64,000 bases of DNA, from the NCBI GenBank assembly GCA_947503835.1, contig CANNFM010000011.1:1-64000 (forward strand), written 5' to 3'. Below, piece after piece: positions 26,681-35,625 of this stretch (its first letter is position 1; every line of letters starts with the position of its first letter). The DNA comes from an uncultured Aquimarina sp. Its GTDB lineage: Bacteria; Bacteroidota; Bacteroidia; Flavobacteriales; Flavobacteriaceae. A program made the position numbers and the translations under genes. Below the pieces are notes generated by a model, which saw only the letters and a list, made by a program, of their open reading frames with translations, was not told the origin of the DNA and ran no database searches.

Positions 26681-26717
26681 AAAAAAGGCTACAAATTTTT
26701 AAGTTTGTAGCCTTTTT
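26681..26717. terminator. Bidirectional terminator after the sorting-domain gene
   Basis: AAAAAAGGCTACAAA (26681-26695) pairs with TTTGTAGCCTTTTT (26704-26717) across an 8-base loop. Confidence 0.85.
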
Positions 26718-26860
26718 AGTATAAAAAACTAAGTACTACTAATTGGTAATGTTTCTACTAAAAAGAACGTGGTGTTTAAATGACTTTTTACAATATATAT
26801 TATTATGCATGCATATAATATAAGTACTGTTTCTTTTATCAAGATGCCAAGAATACATAT

Positions 26861-26902
26861 ATTGTGCGGCAGTGTTTACTGGATAATAAAATAACGCACA
26901 AT
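26861..26902. promoter_or_regulatory. Inverted repeat upstream of the FabH-like gene
   Basis: ATTGTGCG (26861-26868) and CGCACAAT (26895-26902) are perfect inverted copies separated by 26 bases and end 17 bases before the start codon at 26920. It may be an operator or an mRNA stem in the leader. Confidence 0.4.
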
Positions 26903-26919
26903 ACACAATAATTAGATAT

Positions 26920-27927
26920 ATGTATACTTCAAAAATATCAGGTTTGGGATATTATGTTCCTGAGAATGTTGTAACTAATGATGACCTTTCTAAGATAATG
27001 GATACCAATGATGCATGGATTCAAGAACGAACAGGGATTAAAGAAAGACGCCATATTAAAAAAGGAGATGGTAATAGTACTTCGATTATGGGGGTCAAAG
27101 CAGCAAAAGTAGCTTTAGAGAGAGCTAATTTAACCACAGATGATATTGACTTTATCATTTTTGCAACCTTAAGCCCTGACATGTATTTTCCAGGAGGTGG
27201 AGTAAGAGTTCAAGAGATGATGAATATGAGTACAGTTCCTGCACTCGATGTTCGTAATCAATGTAGTGGATTTGTGTATGCAATATCGGTTGCAGATCAG
27301 TTTATAAAAACTGGGATGTATAAAAATGTTTTGGTAATCGGAAGTGAAAACCATAGTGGAGGTTTAGATATGACAACTCGAGGGAGAGGTGTTTCGGTTA
27401 TTTTTGGAGATGGTGCTGGGGCGGCTGTAGTAACCAGAAGTGAAGAAGAGGGTAGAGGGATTTTATCGACCCATTTACATAGTGAAGGCGCACATGCTAA
27501 AGAATTATCTCTTGAGGGGCCAAGCACAGAGCATTGGGTTCCAGAAATTATTGCAGAAAATCCACAAGATGATATTCCTTATTATCCATATATGAATGGG
27601 CAGTTTGTATTCAAAAATGCGGTAGTTCGTTTTTCTGAAGTGATTAATGAAGGATTGCAAGCTAATAATCTTACGGCTTCAGATATTAATATGTTGATAC
27701 CACACCAGGCAAATTTAAGAATTTCTCAATTTGTTCAAAAGCAATTTAGGCTATCAGATGATCAGGTATATAATAATATTCAGAAGTACGGTAATACAAC
27801 GGCCGCATCAATCCCTATTGCACTTACTGAGGCGTGGGAATCAGGTAAAATAAATGAAGGTGACGTGGTAGTTCTTGCCGCATTTGGAAGTGGATTTACC
27901 TGGGGGAGTGTGATTATAAAATGGTAA
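26920..27927 (+). CDS. 3-oxoacyl-ACP synthase III family protein (FabH-like)
   Basis: 335 residues of the ketoacyl synthase III fold. The Cys-His-Asn triad is intact: Cys115 in DVRNQCSGFVYA, His262 in MLIPHQANLRI and Asn292 in KYGNTTAASIP. A glycine-rich segment, SVIFGDGAGAAVV, is also typical. It should condense an acyl-CoA starter with malonyl-ACP. It is a single gene without fatty-acid neighbours, and it diverges from housekeeping FabH context, so a role in a specialised lipid or in primary synthesis cannot be decided. An inverted repeat lies in its leader. Confidence 0.88.
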   Translation: MYTSKISGLGYYVPENVVTNDDLSKIMDTNDAWIQERTGIKERRHIKKGDGNSTSIMGVKAAKVALERANLTTDDIDFIIFATLSPDMYFPGGGVRVQEMMNMSTVPALDVRNQCSGFVYAISVADQFIKTGMYKNVLVIGSENHSGGLDMTTRGRGVSVIFGDGAGAAVVTRSEEEGRGILSTHLHSEGAHAKELSLEGPSTEHWVPEIIAENPQDDIPYYPYMNGQFVFKNAVVRFSEVINEGLQANNLTASDINMLIPHQANLRISQFVQKQFRLSDDQVYNNIQKYGNTTAASIPIALTEAWESGKINEGDVVVLAAFGSGFTWGSVIIKW

Positions 27928-27949
27928 TAATGTATAGGTATAAAAAACA

Positions 27950-27979
27950 AAAACGCGAAGTTATCAGCTTCGCGTTTTC
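27950..27979. terminator. Bidirectional terminator of the FabH-like gene
   Basis: AAAACGCGAAG pairs with CTTCGCGTTTT (27968-27978) across a 7-base loop. The remaining space to the receptor gene stop at 28200 is AT-rich and shows nothing else. Confidence 0.85.
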
Positions 27980-28199
27980 TATGTTGTAAAAATCGGTTAT
28001 TATTTTTTAAAGGCTAATTCAAATAAACCATAACCATGATCATATTATAATAAACGCTGTAAATTGCAATGTGTTACAGAATATGCTGATTTTTTACAAT
28101 TATTTAACTTTATGTAATTTTTTAATCATTTGGTATTAAATTTAACGAATATGTTGAATATAATTTATTGAATTAACATATTTTTTATTAAAAACTTAG

Positions 28200-30572
28200 T
28201 TAAAGTATTCCTCCACCGGATTTTTCATTAGCATCTCTTCGTTTTCTGGATACCTTCCTGTTTTTTCCACTTCCAAAACGGTAAGAAAATCCTAAATAAA
28301 CGGTTTGAGTTTCCCCCTGAAATCTTCCGTTTTGTGGGAAAGGAGAATCACCGGCAAATCTAAATCGCTGAGTATTGAAGATGTCGTTAAAATTAATACT
28401 AGCAGTTCCTTTTCCTTCAAGAAAGTTGTATCGCGCTCCTGTATTAATGAAGTAGAAGGGTTTCATATCAAATTGGATACCTTTTTGTTCACCTCTATAG
28501 AATCCAAATACCTGAAAGGTTAAATTTTTGGTTGCTTTGAAGTTATTGTTCATCCTAAAATTATAAATGACAGCATCAACTTCTTTAGATAAACCTTCTA
28601 CAACACCTTTTACAGTTTGGCCATATAAATCAAAACTGGCGTTAAAATTCCACCATTTGGTAGGTTTGTAATTGCTTGAGACTTCAATTCCGTATGCAGA
28701 GTTGTTATCAAAGTTATCAAAGGTTAGTATTTGCCCTTCTTCAACATCCGGGTTTTCTATTAGAGTAAGATTAATTTCATCATTAATAAGTCTATAAAAA
28801 ACTCCTCCTGTTAGAGATCCGCCCTTTACTTTTTTTGTGTAGTTCGCCTCAATTGAATTCGTAAACTGTGGATCAAGAGATGGGTTACCAATAGAAATTA
28901 TTCTTGGTGTGCTCCATTCTCTAATTGGGTTTACCTGGTTTAATCCCGGGCGATCTACTCTTCGGCTATAGCTTAGTTGATAGGTGCTTTTTTCTGTTGG
29001 GTTATAGGTGAGGTACGCCGATGGATATGCAGTAAAAATCTCATCTTCAAATACTTTTTCTCCATTAAAAATTGCGTCGACCTGATAGCTTTCTAATCGA
29101 ACTCCAGCCTGATAGGACCACTTTTCAAAATTTTTGCCATAAGTTGTATATAAAGAATGAATATCTCGGTCATAACTGTATATAGAATTTGGGAAGAGCG
29201 TAGATTGATATTCGTTGTCAGTCCTTCTAAATCGAGCTTCATACCCTAATTCCAGTTTTGTTTTTTCTGACAAAGGATTTACATAATCCAGATTAATTGT
29301 GGTGTTTTTTCTTTCGTTATCAATAAGATCATTATAGTTAATAAACGAACCATCTCCTCCGATAAAATTAAAATCATCATCACTATCACTTTCAAATACA
29401 TTGTAGTCAACCTCTAATTCAATATTATGCCCTTCTTTTTTAAAATCATGCTTATAGTCAAAATTATACGTTGATGCCAGGTTATCATTATCACTGATCA
29501 AGTCTTGTGTAAGGTCATTTTGATCATTGTTTAAGAATACAATATCTGTAGTCCCTTTGGTTAAACCATCAAACAAATTTTGATTAGTATATACCGAAAT
29601 TGTATTTCGATCATTGATATAATAATCGAACCCTACTTTAAATAAATGCGATTTATTATTATCCAAAAAACTAAAATCGGTTAGATAGTTTTGATCTTCC
29701 CTAAGTACAAATCCGGCATTCAGGTTTTTGGTAATATTAGCACCATAATTGCCATAAACATTTACTTTTCCTGTTCTGTAATTTAGATCTATAGAATTGT
29801 TGAAACGAGCATTTTCATCAAAGTTAACCCCAAGGTTTATATTCCCATTAAAACCTATATTGCTGTTTTTATGTAATACAATATTGATGATCCCGCTCAT
29901 TCCTTCTGGATTATATTTGGCAGACGGATTAGTGATAAGTTCAATTTTTTTGATAGAAGTAGAAGGGATTTGTCTTAATAATTGAGATGCACTTAAATTG
30001 GTGGGTTTACCATCAATAAGGATACGCACATTTTCATTTCCTCTAAGGGCAATATTACCGTCTTGATCTACATTAACCGATGGAATATTATTCATGATTT
30101 CTGCTGCGGTACCTCCAGTAGTAGTAAGGTCTTTTCCTACGTTAATAACTTTGCGATCTATTTTTTGTTCTATGGTAGTGCGTTCTGCTACAACGGTTAC
30201 ATCATCTAATGCTTCAGCACTTTCTTCTAAAGCAACGGTTCCCACATCGATGTCTTTACTTTTTCTTGAAATCTCTATAGGTGTTGAGTAAGAGGTATAT
30301 CCAATAAATTGTATTTTAAGAGTATAGTTTCCCCTTGGTATATCTGTAACCAGAAAATTTCCATTCTCTGTACTAATACCGCCGCTAATTATCGTATTGG
30401 CACCATCAGTAATTACAACAGTGGCGTAGGGTATGGGTTGTTTAAGATTTTTGTCAATTACTTTTCCTTTTATGGTTCCTACAATGGCCTCATCCTTTGG
30501 CTGAGCCGCAATAAGTAAACAATAGAAACAGAAAAAAAGTAAAACAATGGTTTTTTGATTGATTGCTTTCAT
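28200..30572 (-). CDS. Outer-membrane beta-barrel receptor (TonB-dependent-receptor-like)
   Basis: 790 residues. A signal peptide covers about residues 1-23. A carboxypeptidase-like regulatory domain follows (about 30-115, GTIKGKVIDKNLKQPIPYAT). The plug region has TGGTAAEIMNNIPSVNVDQD and GNENVRILIDGKPTN (about 150-235). The rest is a large beta-barrel ending in a barrel strand, VYLGFSYRFGSG, and a basic tail. It fits the outer-membrane beta-barrel family related to TonB-dependent receptors. There is no SusD partner or substrate gene beside it, so the ligand is unknown. A perfect palindrome lies 39 bases upstream of the start. Confidence 0.9.
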   Translation of the reverse strand: MKAINQKTIVLLFFCFYCLLIAAQPKDEAIVGTIKGKVIDKNLKQPIPYATVVITDGANTIISGGISTENGNFLVTDIPRGNYTLKIQFIGYTSYSTPIEISRKSKDIDVGTVALEESAEALDDVTVVAERTTIEQKIDRKVINVGKDLTTTGGTAAEIMNNIPSVNVDQDGNIALRGNENVRILIDGKPTNLSASQLLRQIPSTSIKKIELITNPSAKYNPEGMSGIINIVLHKNSNIGFNGNINLGVNFDENARFNNSIDLNYRTGKVNVYGNYGANITKNLNAGFVLREDQNYLTDFSFLDNNKSHLFKVGFDYYINDRNTISVYTNQNLFDGLTKGTTDIVFLNNDQNDLTQDLISDNDNLASTYNFDYKHDFKKEGHNIELEVDYNVFESDSDDDFNFIGGDGSFINYNDLIDNERKNTTINLDYVNPLSEKTKLELGYEARFRRTDNEYQSTLFPNSIYSYDRDIHSLYTTYGKNFEKWSYQAGVRLESYQVDAIFNGEKVFEDEIFTAYPSAYLTYNPTEKSTYQLSYSRRVDRPGLNQVNPIREWSTPRIISIGNPSLDPQFTNSIEANYTKKVKGGSLTGGVFYRLINDEINLTLIENPDVEEGQILTFDNFDNNSAYGIEVSSNYKPTKWWNFNASFDLYGQTVKGVVEGLSKEVDAVIYNFRMNNNFKATKNLTFQVFGFYRGEQKGIQFDMKPFYFINTGARYNFLEGKGTASINFNDIFNTQRFRFAGDSPFPQNGRFQGETQTVYLGFSYRFGSGKNRKVSRKRRDANEKSGGGIL

Positions 30573-30610
30573 TATACGTTTATTTGATTGATAATTGTTT
30601 GGTATTTGAT

Positions 30611-30624
30611 GAATACCGGTATTC
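30611..30624. promoter_or_regulatory. Candidate operator of the receptor gene
   Basis: GAATACCGGTATTC is a perfect 14-bp palindrome 39 bases before the receptor start codon at 30572. A shorter inverted repeat, ACACG/CGTGT, lies at 30633-30651. Confidence 0.45.
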
Positions 30625-30720
30625 TAAATCTTACACGTTGATTAGGCGTGTGTATTGTACTAGACGACCATAGCGGATATCTGTTACACTTTGTCTTGAT
30701 TTTAACATTATAAAAAAATA

Positions 30721-30750
30721 AAAACCGCCCCTATTTTTAGGGGCGGTTTT
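30721..30750. terminator. Bidirectional terminator between divergent genes
   Basis: AAAACCGCCCCTA (30721-30733) pairs with TAGGGGCGGTTTT (30738-30750). The stem is GC-rich with A and T runs outside. Both neighbouring genes point away from it, so the transcript it ends is not accounted for. Confidence 0.85.
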
Positions 30751-30984
30751 CTATAATAACCAAATAGTAACACTAACCATCAACTATGAATAAAATTTGA
30801 TTATTATTAAGTAACTAACTAACTAAATTTATGAAAAATCATATCTTTTATTAGTAAGACGCTGTGCTTTGATTTGTGTTACACACTTGCTTTGTTTTTA
30901 ACATTTCTGCTTGCTTTTTTAACGTTTTAACCGTTACTTGATGGCCTGAAAGATATAATTTACCGCTGTATTCAATTAATATTT

Positions 30985-31347
30985 ATGAATAGAAAAACAC
31001 TTGTTTTAGGTGCATCATTAAGAGTTGATCGATATTCTAACTACGTTATCAATAAATTAGTAGATAATAATCATGAAGTGCATGCAATAGGTTTAAGATC
31101 CGGAGAGGTTTCTGGTGTCGAAATTCAAACAGATGCTACCGGAATAGACGATATCGATACAGTAACATTATATCTAAATCCACTTCGACAAAAACCATAT
31201 TATGATTACCTCGTAGATCTTGCTCCCAAAAGAGTGATTTTTAATCCTGGAACCGAAAACCCAGAGTTGTATCAAATACTTAGGGCAAAAAATATCGAGG
31301 TTGAGGTAGCCTGTACTCTTGTTTTACTTTCTACGAATCAATATTAA
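30985..31347 (+). CDS. CoA-binding domain protein (YccU-like)
   Basis: 120 residues, a single CoA-binding Rossmann-type domain: [20 protein letters not shown] at the start, a middle strand [17 protein letters not shown], and [20 protein letters not shown]. Length agrees with the family. It probably binds CoA or NAD in the cytoplasm; the biological role of these small proteins is not settled. Its end overlaps the convergent symporter gene by 24 bases. Confidence 0.9.
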   Translation: MNRKTLVLGASLRVDRYSNYVINKLVDNNHEVHAIGLRSGEVSGVEIQTDATGIDDIDTVTLYLNPLRQKPYYDYLVDLAPKRVIFNPGTENPELYQILRAKNIEVEVACTLVLLSTNQY

Positions 31348-32763
31348 CCCTAAAAAGGTTAAAAAACCATTTAAAATTAGGATAAAGAAACCAAACTCAA
31401 AACCGAACCAGGTTGCACTATTATCACTTATTATATAAGACAAGATGGGTGATAAAATGGCTACAATTGGTACTAGGTTATCTCTAACTTTTAGTTTTGT
31501 AAACAATCCAAATGCGTATAAGCCTAATAAAGGACCATAGGTATATCCCGCGAATACAAATAATTTTGCGATTACACTTTCATCTTTAATGATATATTTA
31601 AAAGCGATAATCACCAGTACCAGAATAAACGAAAATAAGATATGAATCTTTTTTCGAGTTTTTACCTGATCTTCAGGGCTATATTTTTTTTCAATATCCA
31701 ATATATCGATACTAAAAGATGTAGTTAAAGCGGTTAGAGCACTATCGGCACTGCTATACGCAGCTGCAATTAGTCCCAGTATAAAAAAGATGGCAATACC
31801 AAAACCTAATCCACTTTGTGTTGCAATCACAGGAAATAGTTGATCTTTATGGGCATCAATCCCATTTTGAGCGGCATATTGAGTAAGTAATAGACCTAAT
31901 CCCAGAAATATAAAATTTACAATTGTTAATACAATCGTAAACCAAAACATATTTTTCTGCGCATCTTTCAAACTCTTACAAGTAAGGTTTTTTTGCATCA
32001 TATCTTGATCTAATCCAGTCATTACTATGGCTATAAATGCTCCCGAGAAAAACTGTTTCCAAAAGTAATTGGCACTTTTAAAATCATCAAAAAAGAACAT
32101 TTTAGAAAGATCACTGTCTAGTACATAACCCAATAGGTTTGATCCCTGGATTCCTAAATCATCAGATACATAATAAATAGCCACACCAACGGCAATGAGC
32201 ATAAATAAAGTTTGCAATGTGTCTGTCCAAACAATAGTCTTAATTCCTGATTTAAATGTATATAACCAAATCAACAAAATAGTAATGATTACTGTTGCCC
32301 AGAAGGGAACACCCAGAGCGTCAAAAAGAATAGCTTGCAAAACGTTGGCTACCAAAAACAGCCTGAAACTGGCACCTACAACTCTTGATAATAAAAAAAA
32401 CGAAGCCCCTGTTTTGTATGAATAATTTCCGAAACGTTCATCTAAATACGTGTATATCGAGGTGAGGTTTAGTTTGTAGTATAGCGGAAGCAATACCGTG
32501 CCTATGATGGCATAACCCAAAATATACCCCAATACCACCTGCATATAGCTAAATTGAGAGGCTTCTATCCAACCGGGAACAGATATAAAAGTAACGCCAC
32601 TAAGCGAAGCACCTATCATCCCGAATGCCACAACGTACCAAGGGGATTGCCTGTTGGCTTTAAAAAAAGCATCGTTATCGGCATTTTTTCCGGTGAAATA
32701 TGATATGAGAACTAGAACTCCAAAATAAGCTGCAATTAAAAGCAGAATGTGTATGGGCTGCAT
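31324..32763 (-). CDS. Sodium:solute symporter (SSS family)
   Basis: 479 residues with about 13 membrane helices. Family features are [32 protein letters not shown] near residue 57-68 (sodium-site region of TM1-TM2), and later [20 protein letters not shown], the conserved sodium-coordinating serines in TM8. It should import a small solute with sodium across the inner membrane. The solute cannot be deduced; no catabolic genes are nearby. Its stop overlaps the convergent CoA-binding gene. Confidence 0.9.
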   Translation of the reverse strand: MQPIHILLLIAAYFGVLVLISYFTGKNADNDAFFKANRQSPWYVVAFGMIGASLSGVTFISVPGWIEASQFSYMQVVLGYILGYAIIGTVLLPLYYKLNLTSIYTYLDERFGNYSYKTGASFFLLSRVVGASFRLFLVANVLQAILFDALGVPFWATVIITILLIWLYTFKSGIKTIVWTDTLQTLFMLIAVGVAIYYVSDDLGIQGSNLLGYVLDSDLSKMFFFDDFKSANYFWKQFFSGAFIAIVMTGLDQDMMQKNLTCKSLKDAQKNMFWFTIVLTIVNFIFLGLGLLLTQYAAQNGIDAHKDQLFPVIATQSGLGFGIAIFFILGLIAAAYSSADSALTALTTSFSIDILDIEKKYSPEDQVKTRKKIHILFSFILVLVIIAFKYIIKDESVIAKLFVFAGYTYGPLLGLYAFGLFTKLKVRDNLVPIVAILSPILSYIISDNSATWFGFEFGFFILILNGFLTFLGLILIRRK

Positions 32764-32862
32764 AAATTTTGGTTAAAATGAAACACCAAAATACAAATTA
32801 ACTGGAAACTTCAAACTATTAATTTCTCACATCACTTCAGATAATGTTGTAAAGTGTCACTA

Positions 32863-33438
32863 TTACATTCGAATAGTAAAATGTTCTTTAACTTGTTCTT
32901 TTCTGATAAAAACAAAACCTAAACTAAAGGAGTCTATGGTTACAGTGATTTTTGGTTGAGCTTTTATTTCATCCCATATCATTGTATTGATTTCGGATTG
33001 GTGCATAGAATCTGTAATGATAACACTATTATTATGTGCTATTGATGACAATGTCTCAACCTTAAGGTAATGTATGAGTGTATTTAAATCGGTATAAATC
33101 AAATCATAATGCCCTTTGAATTGAATTGAATCATGGACCTCAATAGTATTGTTTAGAGATAGAATTTCAGAAAGAGGCTCAGAATTTTTTGATAGAACTA
33201 ATGCTTTTTTAGATTCAAAATAAGCTGGGATGCGATTTAGCAGTTTGGCAGTTTCTATACTAAAACGTTTTTTGTCAACTTGTTGTTTCGATAAAGATAA
33301 AATTGCAGGATAAGAAGCCCTTTCTTTTTTGTTATAAAAACATTTTGTAACCAAATCATACACAAAAGGCGAGTGTACCCCGTGTTGATTGGTGGATTTT
33401 AGAAGAAATTTTAAGTATGACTTCAATTCGAAAATCAT
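32863..33438 (-). CDS. Degenerate class I methyltransferase-like protein
   Basis: 191 residues. The beginning, NQHGVHSPFVYDLVTKCFY (near 17-35), is the characteristic start of a Bacteroidota class I SAM-dependent methyltransferase group. In that group a glycine-rich SAM-binding motif would follow; here the corresponding region reads KKALVLSKNSEPLSEILSLN, without the glycines. The protein is also shorter than the usual about 240-250 residues. It probably lost SAM binding. The start codon overlaps the ABC-F stop by four bases (ATGA), so translation is coupled. Confidence 0.65.
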   Translation of the reverse strand: MIFELKSYLKFLLKSTNQHGVHSPFVYDLVTKCFYNKKERASYPAILSLSKQQVDKKRFSIETAKLLNRIPAYFESKKALVLSKNSEPLSEILSLNNTIEVHDSIQFKGHYDLIYTDLNTLIHYLKVETLSSIAHNNSVIITDSMHQSEINTMIWDEIKAQPKITVTIDSFSLGFVFIRKEQVKEHFTIRM

Positions 33439-35303
33439 CCTTCCATTTTCTCAGAAAGTTCAAGCCAGCGCATCTCGTTTTCTTCAATCTGATCAATGAT
33501 TTTCTGGAGTTTTTGAGATTCCTCATTAATCTTGTCTCCGTCCAGGTCGCCATCTACAAAAAGAGTTTCAATTTCTTTTTTCTGAAGTTCTAATTTCTTG
33601 AGGTCACGTTCGATTCGATTAAACTCCTTTTGCTCATTGTACGAAAGTGCAACTTTGGTTTCTTTTTTCCAGGTATTCTTTCCTTTTGATTCAGAACTTT
33701 CAGATATTTTTTCTTTTGGCTCTTTACTGTCTTCATAGATTCGATAATCTGAATAATTACCAGGGAAATCCTGAATAACCCCATTACCTCTAAATACAAA
33801 TAGATGATCCACTATTTTATCCATAAAATAACGGTCATGGGATACCACCATTAAACAACCAGGAAAGTCTAATAAAAAGTTCTCTAAGACATTTAGAGTA
33901 ACAATATCGAGGTCGTTTGTAGGTTCATCAAGGATCAAAAAATTAGGATTCTGTATCAAAACAGTACACAGGTATAGCCTTTTTCGTTCTCCACCGCTTA
34001 ATTTTTCTACAAAGTCATATTGTTTTTTACGGTCGAATAAAAAGCGCTCTAATAATTGTTGTGCAGAGATTTGTCTTCCTTTTTTTAATGGAATATAATC
34101 CCCAAATTCTCTAATAACCTCTATAACTTTTTGACCTTCTTTTATAGTGATTCCTCGTTGGGTATAATATCCAAATTTTACGGTGTCTCCAATAACAATC
34201 TTACCATTATCTGGGGTAACCCCTCCGGTAATCATATTTAGAAAGGTAGACTTTCCGGTTCCGTTTTTACCAATAATACCAATACGTTCTCCTTTTTTGA
34301 ACACATATTCGAACTTATCCAGCAATACAAGGTCTTCAAAACTTTTAGAAATTTTATGAAGCTCAAGGATTTTACTTCCCAGGCGTGCCATATTGATTTC
34401 TAGTTGTACTTCGTGATCATTTCTACGTTGATGTGCACGTTCTTTGATTTCAAAGAAATCGTCTATACGGGATTTAGATTTGGTGGTACGTGCTTTGGGT
34501 TGACGACGCATCCAATCTAATTCTTTTTTATAGAGTTGTTTTGCCTTATCGGTTGCAATTTGCTCGTTAGCAACTCTAGAATCTTTGTTGCTTAAGTAAT
34601 ATGCATAATTGCCTTTGTAGCTGTATAGCTGTCCATTTTCTAATTCTACAATCTCGTTGCAAACATTTTCAAGAAAATAACGATCATGGGTTACCATAAA
34701 AAGAGTGAAATTCTCTTTAGCAAAATATTCTTCTAACCATTCTATCATTTCAAGATCCAGGTGGTTAGTAGGCTCATCGAGATACAATAAATCAGGTTTA
34801 CTTAATAGGATATTAGCTAAAGCTAGTCTCTTTTTTTGCCCTCCTGATAATTCACTCACTTTTTTGTTGAGGTCCTCAAGTTTGAGTTTAAAAAGTATTT
34901 GTTTGTATTGCGTTTCAAAATCCCAGGCACTAATGGCATCCATTTGCTCAAAGGCTTTTTGGTATTCTTCGGCATCATCGGGGTTTTGTAATGCTTTTTC
35001 GTAATTGTTTATTACCTTAAGAATAGGATTGTCTGAAGCAAAAATGGTTTGCTCAATAGTAAGATTGGGATCCAGATTAGGCTCTTGAGGTAAAAAAGCT
35101 ACTTTAAGGTTTTTGCGATAAACAACTTGCCCTTCATCGGGGTCTTCGTCTCCAGCAATAATATTAAGTAAAGAAGTTTTTCCGGTTCCGTTTTTTGCAA
35201 CAAATCCAATTTTTTGCCCTTCATTGATTCCAAATGAAATGTCTTTGAAGAGAATTCGCTCTCCAAAAGATTTGGCAACATTTTCTACTGATACGTAATT
35301 CAC
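33435..35303 (-). CDS. ABC-F family ATPase (Uup-like)
   Basis: 622 residues with two ABC domains and no membrane helices. The first Walker A is GFVAKNGTGKTSLL (near 33), signature LSGGQKKRLALANILLSKPD, Walker B LLYLDEPTNHLD. The second domain has GIIGKNGTGKSTFL near 343, signature LSGGERKRLYLC and LILDEPTNDLD. A charged linker (about 240-310) and a C-terminal coiled coil (about 555-620, with IERDLKKLELQKKEIETLFV) are typical of Uup. ABC-F proteins act on ribosomes or, for Uup, on branched DNA. It is first in an operon with the methyltransferase-like gene. Confidence 0.93.
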   Translation of the reverse strand: MNYVSVENVAKSFGERILFKDISFGINEGQKIGFVAKNGTGKTSLLNIIAGDEDPDEGQVVYRKNLKVAFLPQEPNLDPNLTIEQTIFASDNPILKVINNYEKALQNPDDAEEYQKAFEQMDAISAWDFETQYKQILFKLKLEDLNKKVSELSGGQKKRLALANILLSKPDLLYLDEPTNHLDLEMIEWLEEYFAKENFTLFMVTHDRYFLENVCNEIVELENGQLYSYKGNYAYYLSNKDSRVANEQIATDKAKQLYKKELDWMRRQPKARTTKSKSRIDDFFEIKERAHQRRNDHEVQLEINMARLGSKILELHKISKSFEDLVLLDKFEYVFKKGERIGIIGKNGTGKSTFLNMITGGVTPDNGKIVIGDTVKFGYYTQRGITIKEGQKVIEVIREFGDYIPLKKGRQISAQQLLERFLFDRKKQYDFVEKLSGGERKRLYLCTVLIQNPNFLILDEPTNDLDIVTLNVLENFLLDFPGCLMVVSHDRYFMDKIVDHLFVFRGNGVIQDFPGNYSDYRIYEDSKEPKEKISESSESKGKNTWKKETKVALSYNEQKEFNRIERDLKKLELQKKEIETLFVDGDLDGDKINEESQKLQKIIDQIEENEMRWLELSEKMEG

Positions 35304-35385
35304 AATTATTTTTTATAAGGCTTCAAAGGTATAAAGTTTCAGAGTATCAAAGCTTGAAAATCAAATAGATTATTTCTAGAGTCCA

Positions 35386-35620
35386 TTTTACCAGATGAAA
35401 TGTTCATTTCTTGTCTTTACACAGGTGTTTTCGTACCCTGAGCATACATTTTGGTACTTGAAGACTACATTTTTATACATAAAACTGAAATTTCGGCAGC
35501 CGGAGATGATATTTTTGTACGTCGAGCTGAAATTTTGGCAGTCCGAGAGGGCATTTTTGCACCTTAACTAGGTATTTCGGCAAATCGAATTGATTTTTCC
35601 GGGTTCGAAGTAGGCATTTC
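35386..35620. repeat. 21-bp-phased degenerate tandem repeat (12 units)
   Basis: Short T runs (ATTT to ATTTTT) begin at 35386, 35407, 35428, 35449, 35470, 35491, 35512, 35533, 35554 and 35575, each exactly 21 bases apart. The next two begin at 35594 and 35617, together again 42 bases. Each T run is followed by a loosely conserved GG(C/T)A or GTAC block and a CNGAG or CGA block. On the minus strand the units read (A/G)AAAT or AAAAAT at the same phase. The array fills most of the 322-bp gap between lnt and the ABC-F gene. No unique spacers are present, so it is not a CRISPR array. Confidence 0.85.
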
Positions 35621-35625
35621 ATTAA

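Larger units (their letters stand above)
30573..30984. other. 412-bp intergenic region with regulatory signals and no gene
   Basis: This is the divergent gap between the receptor gene and the CoA-binding gene. It holds a perfect palindrome (30611-30624), a strong bidirectional terminator (30721-30750) that serves no visible gene, and two related stretches (30683-30709 and 30878-30905), each beginning GTTACAC and ending TTTTAACATT. A 7-codon reading frame at 30830 (MKNHIFY) after a run of TAAC repeats may be the start of a lost gene. Confidence 0.6.

Noticed and set aside
35386..35620. CRISPR array
   Set aside because: All units have the same short period without unique spacers, no conserved 25-35 base repeat exists, and no cas genes are in the window.
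35413..35620. Coding gene made of heptapeptide repeats on the minus strand
   Set aside because: The phase is kept, but stops TAA, TAG and TAA interrupt the frame, and the frame differs from that of lnt. It is not annotated as a gene.
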